DNA of 5,710 nucleotides from Paludibacter sp. (lineage in GTDB: Bacteria > Bacteroidota > Bacteroidia > Bacteroidales > Paludibacteraceae): assembly GCA_028748945.1 (NCBI GenBank), contig JAQTOL010000234.1, positions 1-5,710 on the forward strand. Reading direction: 5' to 3'. Positions within the stretch are counted from its first letter, which is position 1, and every line of letters starts with the position of its first letter. Shown here one piece after another: positions 1 through 5,710 of the stretch. A model generated the notes under the pieces. The model did not search any database. It was not told the DNA's origin and worked only from the letters and a program-made list of their open reading frames with translations. The translations under genes were made by a program, and so were the position numbers.

Positions 1-716
1 TTACCGATTTGGCACCTGCTATTAAAGAATTAGGTCAAAAAGGAAGTAATTATATTTATAAAATAGGTGGTTCTCTTTATAACACTTATATGCCAGAATA
101 TGCCGGAGTTGATCAAATAACAGGTAAAGCAACGTATTATGTAGATCCTGACAAAGGTGATATGACGATAACAGATGATTATACCAAGGCAAAACAAACG
201 GATCTTGGTAGCACGCTGGCTAAAGTATACGGAGGTTTTGGTACTCAGGTGAATGCATATGGATTTGACTTTTCTGTTCAATTTTCATATCAGTTAGGAG
301 GTAAATTGTATGATGGTACTTACGAAGCTTTAATGCACAGTGGTGATTCTAAAGGAACAAACTGGAGTAAAGATATATTGAAATCATGGACGCCTGAAAA
401 TCCTTCTTTGACTATTCCAAGGATAGATGCACTTGATGTTTCGTATCAATATCAATCTTCCCGCTTCTTAGTTAGCTCGGATTACCTAAGCTTAAATAGT
501 ATTGTATTTGGATACACTTTGCCTAAGAAATTGATTAATAAATTACAATTTTCAAGCTTGCGTATATTTGTGTCAGGAGATAATTTAGGAGTATTATCTG
601 CACGTCAGGGCTTAGATCCTAGACAATCATTAGGATTAGGTAGTTCTACTACTTCCGGTAACTATACTTACTCTCCTTTACGGACACTTACGGGTGGTAT
701 ATCTATAAAACTTTAA
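1..716 (+). CDS. SusC/RagA-family TonB-dependent outer-membrane transporter, C-terminal part (5' end outside window)
   Basis: This is the last 237 residues of a SusC-like transporter. The reading frame is open from base 3 to a TAA at 714-716, followed at once by a second in-frame TAA. Family members are usually about 1000 residues, so roughly three quarters lies upstream; the TTG at base 9 is internal, not a start. The sequence shows the alternating pattern of outer-membrane beta strands, with stretches typical of SusC tails: GGFGTQVNAYGFDFSVQFSY, then QLGGKLYD, then SSDYLSLNSIVFGYTLP, then LRIFVSGDNLG. In this family the protein forms a 22-stranded barrel that imports oligomers with TonB energy, capped by its SusD partner. 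The SusD gene begins 24 bases downstream, which supports the call. The protein ends in ISIKL, with Leu rather than the common terminal Phe. The substrate cannot be read from this portion. Family assignment is firm. Confidence 0.93.
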   Translation, partial: TDLAPAIKELGQKGSNYIYKIGGSLYNTYMPEYAGVDQITGKATYYVDPDKGDMTITDDYTKAKQTDLGSTLAKVYGGFGTQVNAYGFDFSVQFSYQLGGKLYDGTYEALMHSGDSKGTNWSKDILKSWTPENPSLTIPRIDALDVSYQYQSSRFLVSSDYLSLNSIVFGYTLPKKLINKLQFSSLRIFVSGDNLGVLSARQGLDPRQSLGLGSSTTSGNYTYSPLRTLTGGISIKL

Positions 717-740
717 TAATTAATTTTAAAAAGAAACAAT

Positions 741-2390
741 ATGAAATTAGCTCATAAATTATTTATTTTGGCTTTGGGATGTGGTTTTATCTCGTCATGT
801 ACGGATTTAAATACTTTTCCAGAGGGAGGTAATTTAACTTCCGCCCAAAAGACTGAAACTGCTTTGGCTCTTCCAGAAAGAGTGTCAGCAGATGTAAATG
901 GTATGTTTTCTGTAATTGGCAATCAATACTGTGTTTATGGATCTGTATCTTCAAGAGATGACGATGCCGGTTTTCCTACTGTGTGTCTTTCACAGGATTT
1001 GAATGGTCCTGATATGGTAAGTGATAATAGCAATTATAATTGGTTTTCTGTTAGCAGTCAATATACCGACAGGGCTGATACTTATGCAAATCCTTATATG
1101 CGTTGGGCTGTTTTTTATAATCAGATGAAATTGGCTAATGATATATTAGCTACAATTCCTGCTGACACTAACGACTCCCTTTTAATCATATATAAAGCGC
1201 AAGCTAAGGCTGTCAGAGCATTTGATTATTTATCACTGGTTCCGTATTATCAATTTAAGTATAAAGGAAACGAAGATAAACCTTCGGTCCCTATTAATAC
1301 CGAAATTGTAAGTGCTGATCCAGCGAATAACCCACGTGCCACACAAAGAGAAGTATACGCTTTGATTATGTCGGACTTAGATGCTGCGATTAAAGATTTG
1401 GCAGGTTATGTAAGAACTTCAAAGGGAGCAATTGATCAACAAGTTGCATATGGATTGCGTGCCCGCGCAAATTTGTATATGGAAAATTGGGCTGCTGCTG
1501 CTGCTGATGCAGATAAAGCTATGGCAGGATATACTCCGTATTCAAAAGGGCAGGTATCTGCACCAGCCTTTATTAGTGCTAACGATCAGAATTGGATGTG
1601 GGCAATTATATTAACTCCAACCAATATTCCAGATGCTTATCCTTCGTGGCCGGCAGTATTAGGATCTTTTTCAGGAGACTCATATACAGCTGGAGTAGCC
1701 TGTTATAAATCGGTAAATGTACTTTTATTTGATAAAATCCCTGCTACCGATGTACGTAAGGGTTGGTGGGTAGATGAGAATCTTCATTCTGCCAATTTGG
1801 CTGGTGTATCTTGGGGCGGAGCGACTGGCGATGCAGTTGCCTCTCTTTCAATACAAGATATTAAATTGCCGTTTATTCCCTATACAAATGTTAAGTTTGG
1901 ACAATACGGTGGCATTGGAAATAATATTAATGCCGGAGACTGGTGTATAATGAGGGTTGAGGAAATGATTCTTATTAAAGCCGAAGCGACAGCTATGGCT
2001 GGAGATTTAAATGCTGGAAAGACCATATTGAAAGATTTTGTTTCAACCTACAGAGATCCTTCTTATGTTACTTCTACTGCAGCAACTGCAAGTGCTTTTC
2101 AGGATGAAGTATGGTTGCAAAGAAGAATTGAATTGTGGGGAGAAGGCTTTTCTATGTCTGATATTATGCGTTTAGGAAAAAATGTAGTTCGTTTCAAGAA
2201 TGGCGTTACTTCAAATTTCCCTGATGACTTCAAATTTAATATTGCTGCTACTGATGGATATTTATTGTTGCGTATTCCTCAAAAAGAAACGAATAATAAT
2301 CGGGGTATTCCAGTTTCAGCAAACAATAATGGAGGAGCTCAGCCGCTGCCCGGAGATGGTGCAGGTTTAACTGATGGTGTTATTAATTAA
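741..2390 (+). CDS. SusD/RagB-family outer-membrane lipoprotein (nutrient-binding partner of SusC)
   Basis: A complete 549-residue protein, a normal length for SusD homologues. A lipoprotein signal peptide (residues 1-19, hydrophobic 7-17) ends at ISSC, with Cys20 as the likely lipidated residue, followed by TDLNTFP, close to the family's usual post-Cys motif. Helical TPR-like segments are recognisable: residues 151-170 (YKAQAKAVRAFDYLSLVPYY), 203-221 (EVYALIMSDLDAAIKDL), 235-263 (ending in an Ala-rich helix), 403-439 (starting IMRVEEMILIKAEATAMAG) and 458-479 (RRIELWGEGFSMSDIMRLG). The end has the usual LLLRIPQKETNNN. SusD proteins sit on the cell surface and close over the SusC barrel to capture substrate. 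The gene lies 24 bases after the susC-like gene and 22 bases before the next lipoprotein, as in an operon. The start has only an A-rich leader (AAAAAGAAA) rather than a clear Shine-Dalgarno, common in Bacteroidota. Ligand specificity is not deducible. No damage is seen. Confidence 0.95.
   Translation: MKLAHKLFILALGCGFISSCTDLNTFPEGGNLTSAQKTETALALPERVSADVNGMFSVIGNQYCVYGSVSSRDDDAGFPTVCLSQDLNGPDMVSDNSNYNWFSVSSQYTDRADTYANPYMRWAVFYNQMKLANDILATIPADTNDSLLIIYKAQAKAVRAFDYLSLVPYYQFKYKGNEDKPSVPINTEIVSADPANNPRATQREVYALIMSDLDAAIKDLAGYVRTSKGAIDQQVAYGLRARANLYMENWAAAAADADKAMAGYTPYSKGQVSAPAFISANDQNWMWAIILTPTNIPDAYPSWPAVLGSFSGDSYTAGVACYKSVNVLLFDKIPATDVRKGWWVDENLHSANLAGVSWGGATGDAVASLSIQDIKLPFIPYTNVKFGQYGGIGNNINAGDWCIMRVEEMILIKAEATAMAGDLNAGKTILKDFVSTYRDPSYVTSTAATASAFQDEVWLQRRIELWGEGFSMSDIMRLGKNVVRFKNGVTSNFPDDFKFNIAATDGYLLLRIPQKETNNNRGIPVSANNNGGAQPLPGDGAGLTDGVIN
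1491..1505 (+). repeat. Short GCT trinucleotide run inside the SusD-like gene
   Basis: Five consecutive in-frame GCT codons encode Ala251-Ala255 in an Ala-rich TPR-like helix. It is a small simple-sequence tract. Gain or loss of units would keep the frame, so it is not a phase-variation switch of the on/off kind. Probably just codon repetition in a helical segment. Confidence 0.7.
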
Positions 2391-2397
2391 TTCATAA

Positions 2398-2405
2398 AGA
2401 AAGGA
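2398..2405 (+). promoter_or_regulatory. Shine-Dalgarno-like site for the third lipoprotein
   Basis: AGAAAGGA lies 7 bases before the ATG at 2413. It is the clearest purine-rich ribosome binding site in the window and supports that start, which also places a proper lipoprotein signal at the N-terminus. Bacteroidota rely weakly on such sites, so its contribution is uncertain. Confidence 0.45.
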
Positions 2406-2412
2406 TAAACAA

Positions 2413-3243
2413 ATGAAAACATTTAAAATAAAAAATGTATTGATAGCTTGTTTTACAACGCTATTGTTTACGGCTTGTACTGCAGATATAGTTAGGGATC
2501 CTTCTCCTGTCACAAATCCAAATAGTACGAATGTGTATTTTGGAATTAGTAATACTAATTCACCGGTTTTAAGTATTGATCAAACCAGTTTTAAGGTAGC
2601 AATTGGAAGAAAAGTTACAGATAAAGCTCAAACGGTTGCATTAACAGCAGGCAATGTCTATGGAGATAAATTTCAAATTCCTGCTACAGTTACATTTGCT
2701 GCAGGTGAAGATTCTGTAGACATTGAAATAGTTGTAAAAGATTTGGAACTTATGAAGAAATATCATATTTCAATTTCAATTGATCAGGAACAAACTTTAC
2801 CTTATGCAATTCAAACTGTTTTACCAAGGTTAGAGCTTTCAGTAATTAAAGAGGATTTTGCACCTTATGCAAATGGTACATACACAAGTGCATTCTTTGA
2901 AGCGAACTGGCCTCAAACCTTAGAGTATTCTCCATCAACTAAACTCTATAGATTTAAGGATTGTTGGGCGACAGGATATAACGTAACGTTTAAATGGGAT
3001 GAAGCAGCTAAACCGGGTGAAGTAAATATAATCGGAACAACAAATTCAGCGGGTACATATATTTATCTTCAAACAGGATATATCGATGCTACATATGGAA
3101 TGGTTTCGGCCTATTATCCGACTGCAGATATAAATTATTATAATAGTAATACTAAAACTTTCACTTTTCCAATTAAATGGTATGTATCTGTCGGAAGTTT
3201 TGGTGTCTATGCTGATACTTATTTAATAACTCAAGTATTGTAA
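2413..3243 (+). CDS. SusCD-associated outer-membrane lipoprotein with N-terminal Ig/Calx-beta-like domain, function unknown
   Basis: A complete 276-residue protein. A lipoprotein signal peptide has positive residues at 2-7, a hydrophobic core at 9-19 and the lipobox-like LFTAC, giving Cys22 as the probable lipidation site. A Pro/Asn/Ser-rich linker (about 27-40) leads to a beta-rich domain at about 40-147. Its strand pattern, including FQIPATVTFAAGEDSVDIEI and then KDLELMKKYHISISI, resembles the Calx-beta / DUF1735-like Ig-fold modules of Bacteroidota surface lipoproteins. Residues about 152-276 form a second beta-rich, aromatic-rich domain (GTYTSAFFEANWPQTLEY, then DCWATGYNVTFKW) that I cannot name. 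The gene is the last of the susC-susD-like operon, before a terminator. By position it is probably a surface binding or accessory protein of the transporter, like SusE/SusF-type proteins in glycan loci, though I see no direct homology to those. The domain label is tentative; lipoprotein status and operon membership are better supported. Confidence 0.8.
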   Translation: MKTFKIKNVLIACFTTLLFTACTADIVRDPSPVTNPNSTNVYFGISNTNSPVLSIDQTSFKVAIGRKVTDKAQTVALTAGNVYGDKFQIPATVTFAAGEDSVDIEIVVKDLELMKKYHISISIDQEQTLPYAIQTVLPRLELSVIKEDFAPYANGTYTSAFFEANWPQTLEYSPSTKLYRFKDCWATGYNVTFKWDEAAKPGEVNIIGTTNSAGTYIYLQTGYIDATYGMVSAYYPTADINYYNSNTKTFTFPIKWYVSVGSFGVYADTYLITQVL

Positions 3244-3264
3244 TCCCTGGCTGATTCCAAATTT

Positions 3265-3304
3265 AAAAGAAGAGGTTGACTATTAGTAGTCAGCTTCTTT
3301 TTTT
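3265..3304 (+). terminator. Intrinsic terminator ending the susC-susD-lipoprotein operon
   Basis: A hairpin starts 22 bases after the stop codon. A 7-bp upper stem (TTGACTA 3276-3282 with TAGTCAG 3287-3293, one G-U pair) closes a 4-base TTAG loop. A lower A/T-rich stem (3265-3272 with 3294-3301) extends it across a 3-base bulge (AGG, 3273-3275). The 3' side runs into eight bases of T (3298-3304 plus the stem's T), the expected U-tract. Because the lower stem is A-rich, some termination in the opposite direction is possible, but no converging gene is present. Confidence 0.8.
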
Positions 3305-3339
3305 ATGAAAACAGTTATATACCATTTAGAATACTAATT

Positions 3340-3358
3340 TTGATTTTCGAAATATCAA
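3340..3358. repeat. Imperfect palindrome around TTTCGAAA
   Basis: TTGAT and ATCAA flank the perfect 8-base palindrome TTTCGAAA (3345-3352), with one extra T at 3353 breaking the symmetry. It lies about 190 bases upstream of the predicted peptidase promoter. It could be a protein-binding site, but short dyads are frequent in AT-rich DNA, so this is weak. Confidence 0.3.
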
Positions 3359-3390
3359 TTTGAAGAGTATTGTTTTTTTCATCATTTAAT

Positions 3391-3409
3391 AGCTAAGTGA
3401 CTTAACAGC
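3391..3409. repeat. Imperfect dyad centred on TAAGTGACTTA
   Basis: TAAGT-G-ACTTA (3394-3404) is a perfect 5-base inverted repeat around one central G. Flanking AGC on the left and an offset AGCT on the right (3406-3409) give a looser outer symmetry. It lies about 110 bases upstream of the predicted -33 element. Operator-like in shape only; no regulator is identified in the window. Confidence 0.3.
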
Positions 3410-3514
3410 TTAAAATACCTTATTCTTTATCATTGTTGTTGTTGTCTTCTCTAAAATCATAATTAAATCTTTATCTAATAAATCGATTTGCATTTAATAA
3501 AATTACAAATAAAT

Positions 3515-3545
3515 TTTGTTAATTGGAAAATAAATACTTACTTTG
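3515..3545 (+). promoter_or_regulatory. Bacteroidota-type -33/-7 promoter of the M16 peptidase gene
   Basis: A TTTG at 3515-3518 matches the -33 element. TTACTTTG at 3538-3545 matches the -7 consensus TAnnTTTG at five of six defined positions. The spacing between them is 19 bases, the spacing expected for the major sigma factor of Bacteroidota. Transcription would start near 3552, leaving a leader of about 24 bases before the ATG at 3576. Together with the terminator at 3265-3304, this indicates that the peptidase gene is its own transcription unit. Confidence 0.65.
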
Positions 3546-3575
3546 TACTTTATTATAAACTAAAATTTTAGAGTT

Positions 3576-5710
3576 ATGAAAAAGTATCTCTTTCTGCTTA
3601 TTAGCTTTATTTCTTTATCGTTAAATGCTGCTGATATTAGTGGCTTTAAAAGTTTAATACTTGATAATGGTCTCACAGTCTATCTATGGGAAGACAAAAA
3701 TCAACCGGATATAACCGGTCGGCTGGTTGTTCGTGCCGGATCCATTGACGAACCCCTGGAATATACCGGTTTGGCTCATTATTTGGAACATTTATTATTT
3801 AAAGGAACTACAAAAATTGGAGCATTAAATTGGGCGAAAGAAAAGCCATTGTACGAAGATATCATTAAATTGTACGATGAATATTCAAGTACTAAAGATC
3901 CTGTTTTGCGCGACACCCTGACCAAAAAAATCAATAGAGAATCAATAGAGTCTGCTAAATATTCTAACACGAGTGATTTTTCTAATTTAATAGAAGGCAT
4001 GGGAGGTGAAGGATTAAATGCAGGTACCAATTATGACCAAACTGTTTTTTACAATAATTTTCCTCCTTTCCAATTGGAAAAATGGTTGGATGTTAATTCT
4101 GAACGCCTGATTAATCCGGTTTTTCGTTCTTTTCAGGCTGAATTGGAAAATGTGTTTGAAGAATATAATATGTATCAGGATAACAGAAATACACATGTAA
4201 GTAACTTTATAATTTCCCACCTTTATCCGAATGATCCTTATGGACGTGATGTAATTGGAAACCCCGATCATTTAAAGAACCCACGGCTAAGTAAATTAAT
4301 AGAGTTTTATAATTCCTGGTATGTCCCGGAAAATATGGCTCTTGTGTTAGTTGGAAATTTTGATTCCGAACAAGCCATTTCATTGATTAAAGCCAAATTC
4401 GGTCGTTTGGAAAGTCATAAAGTGCCTGAACGTGTTTCCGCTGTAACAGCTAATTTTGAAGGAAATCCTAAATTTTCCGCTAAATTATCTTATTATCCAC
4501 AAGTAGTTTGGGGTTATAGTGGTGTCAAAAAAGGAGACAAAGATGAACTGCTGCTTGAAATTTGTACCAATATCCTTAATAACACAATGAAAACAGGGTT
4601 GTTGGATAAACTTTCGTTGAATGGCGATGTTACGAGTGCTCAGGCATTTAACGATGCCCGTAGGAACGAAGGGCGAATTATGGTGATGGCAATACCCTAT
4701 TTTGATGTTAATCAAAAAATGTATGAGTCCGATAAGGCTACTGAGAAAACGATAATGACTGAGGTAGATAAATTAAAAAATGGGAATATTGAAGATTGGC
4801 TGATTAAATCGGTAAAAGATAATATGCTTCGGGAGTACGATTTGGTGATGGAAACACCTTCAGCTAAAACAGAAGTTTTAACAGAATTGTTTTCTTATAA
4901 CCTTCCGGTTTCTGAATTTTTCTCAAGAAATGAACGGATTAATGCCATTACAAAAGCCGAAATTCAGCGCGCAGCTAAACAGTATTTTTCCGGGAATCAT
5001 GTAACAATCTCTATTGAAGAAGGTACTCCTGATAAAGAGAAACTTAAAAAGCCTGATATTAAACCGCTTGATCAACCGAAAGGACAAATAACAGAATATG
5101 CACAGTATGTTCAAAAAATGCCGATCGTGAAAGTAAACGAAGAATATAATGATTTCTCGGATGTGAAATCAATTAAATTATATGATGGTATCAATTTGTT
5201 TTGTACAAAAAATAAGCAAAACGACATTTTTACTCTAACTCTGAAGTATGGTATCGGAACTACAAAGATGCCTAAATTGGAATACGCAACTCAATTAATG
5301 AATTCTGCAGGTATTTTACCTTCAAGCGATGCGCAGTCTGTTAGAAGACAGTTCAGTGAATTGAACACTAAGTGTACTTATGCGGTAACCGATGATTATT
5401 TCTATATCTTGTTGCAAGGGGATGAAAGTAATTTGGCTGCAGCTTGTAATTTAATGACTCGTCAGATTCTTATGCCTAAGTTAGATGACAAACAACTTGA
5501 TCGGGTTAAGGGAACCTATTACCAAAACAGGGTATCAATTGAAAAAAATGATGTAGAAGTGCTTTCAGATGCATTAAATAAATATGTACTGTATAAGGAT
5601 AGCTCCTCATATATTGACAGATTGAAATTATCGGACGTTTTAAGCCTAAAAATTAGTGAGTTAACCGGCGAAATTATTCGTGCAACTGATTATGATGTTG
5701 ATATTCACTA
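3576..5710 (+). CDS. Exported M16-family (insulinase/pitrilysin) zinc metallopeptidase, 3' end outside window
   Basis: Visible are 711 codons plus two bases, with no stop; two-repeat Bacteroidota M16 proteins are usually about 930-960 residues, so about a quarter is missing. The ATG at 3576 is the first in frame after a TAA at 3561 and gives a signal peptide (KK then hydrophobic 4-16, likely cleavage near LNAA, 17-20), so a periplasmic or exported enzyme. The active site is intact: the inverted zinc motif HYLEH (His68, His72 ligands; Glu71 catalytic base) and, downstream, ELENVFEE, where Glu196 is the likely third ligand and Glu189 the accessory acid. A first M16 domain covers about 26-200, and an M16_C domain about 235-420 (FYNSWYVPENMALVLVGNFD). 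A second, non-catalytic M16 repeat begins near 530; the position equivalent to HxxEH reads YATQLM. The family degrades peptides and small proteins in a closed chamber. It may process peptides linked to the upstream importer, but its separate promoter leaves this open. Confidence 0.92.
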   Translation, partial: MKKYLFLLISFISLSLNAADISGFKSLILDNGLTVYLWEDKNQPDITGRLVVRAGSIDEPLEYTGLAHYLEHLLFKGTTKIGALNWAKEKPLYEDIIKLYDEYSSTKDPVLRDTLTKKINRESIESAKYSNTSDFSNLIEGMGGEGLNAGTNYDQTVFYNNFPPFQLEKWLDVNSERLINPVFRSFQAELENVFEEYNMYQDNRNTHVSNFIISHLYPNDPYGRDVIGNPDHLKNPRLSKLIEFYNSWYVPENMALVLVGNFDSEQAISLIKAKFGRLESHKVPERVSAVTANFEGNPKFSAKLSYYPQVVWGYSGVKKGDKDELLLEICTNILNNTMKTGLLDKLSLNGDVTSAQAFNDARRNEGRIMVMAIPYFDVNQKMYESDKATEKTIMTEVDKLKNGNIEDWLIKSVKDNMLREYDLVMETPSAKTEVLTELFSYNLPVSEFFSRNERINAITKAEIQRAAKQYFSGNHVTISIEEGTPDKEKLKKPDIKPLDQPKGQITEYAQYVQKMPIVKVNEEYNDFSDVKSIKLYDGINLFCTKNKQNDIFTLTLKYGIGTTKMPKLEYATQLMNSAGILPSSDAQSVRRQFSELNTKCTYAVTDDYFYILLQGDESNLAAACNLMTRQILMPKLDDKQLDRVKGTYYQNRVSIEKNDVEVLSDALNKYVLYKDSSSYIDRLKLSDVLSLKISELTGEIIRATDYDVDIH

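Larger units (their letters stand above)
3305..3514. other. AT-rich intergenic region without a recognisable gene
   Basis: This stretch between the terminator and the promoter of the peptidase gene has no plausible coding sequence. The longest ATG-led frame noticed is a 10-codon one at 3305 with no ribosome binding site. It holds two small dyad symmetries (3340-3358 and 3391-3409), described separately, and a short (TTG)4 run at 3433-3444. No tRNA or structured RNA is recognisable by eye. Confidence 0.6.

Noticed and set aside
30..281. Minus-strand open frame of 83 codons opposite the SusC tail
   Set aside because: It is antisense to a clearly conserved coding region, has Cys/Ile-rich low-complexity composition and no family signature. 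A shadow of the real gene.
1432..1614. 60-codon + strand frame nested in the SusD-like gene
   Set aside because: It lies fully inside a conserved TPR-like region in another frame and has no plausible start context or product.
3305..3337. Ten-codon ATG-led frame just after the terminator
   Set aside because: Its ATG directly follows the T-run of the terminator, it has no ribosome binding site and it would give only ten residues.
3433..3444. (TTG)4 run upstream of the peptidase gene as a possible phase-variable tract
   Set aside because: Only four units, about 70 bases upstream of the -33 element and not between the promoter elements. Too short to suggest slippage control.
3779..5114. Four minus-strand open frames of 63-85 codons (3779-4030, 4014-4271, 4485-4715, 4923-5114)
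   Set aside because: All lie opposite the M16 peptidase frame, which carries the conserved motifs. Their translations show no recognisable domains.
5709..5710. Final TA at the window edge as the start of a stop codon for the peptidase
   Set aside because: The second M16 repeat is incomplete at this point, so a Tyr codon is far more likely than a TAA or TAG. The gene is treated as running off the edge.

Overview
The window looks like a low-GC member of the Bacteroidota. The evidence is a SusC-tail / SusD / lipoprotein gene order, AT-rich gaps with weak or A-rich ribosome binding sites, and a promoter that fits the Bacteroidota -33/-7 consensus rather than -35/-10. The sequence suggests Bacteroidales or a relative, but I cannot name a genus from it.

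Layout, all on the + strand. (1) 1-716 is the C-terminal end of a SusC/RagA-type TonB-dependent outer-membrane transporter whose start lies before the window. (2) 741-2390 is a complete SusD/RagB-family surface lipoprotein. (3) 2413-3243 is a complete 276-residue lipoprotein with an N-terminal Ig/Calx-beta-like domain and a C-terminal domain I cannot assign. These three genes are 22-24 bases apart and end at a hairpin plus T-run terminator (3265-3304), so they are probably one operon. (4) About 210 AT-rich bases follow with no gene. (5) A Bacteroidota-type promoter (3515-3545) precedes a large M16-family (insulinase/pitrilysin) zinc peptidase with a signal peptide. It starts at 3576 and runs off the right edge, with 711 codons visible.

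Working model: SusC and SusD form a lid-and-barrel importer, and the third lipoprotein is a probable accessory surface binding protein. No glycoside hydrolase, polysaccharide lyase or sulfatase is visible. The only enzyme nearby is a peptidase predicted to be exported, so the importer may take up peptides (RagAB-like) rather than glycans. This is inference: the peptidase has its own promoter and may be only a neighbour. Nothing in the window is clearly a new kind of system. The least-described element is the third lipoprotein, especially its C-terminal half. I saw no RNA genes, mobile elements or CRISPR array.
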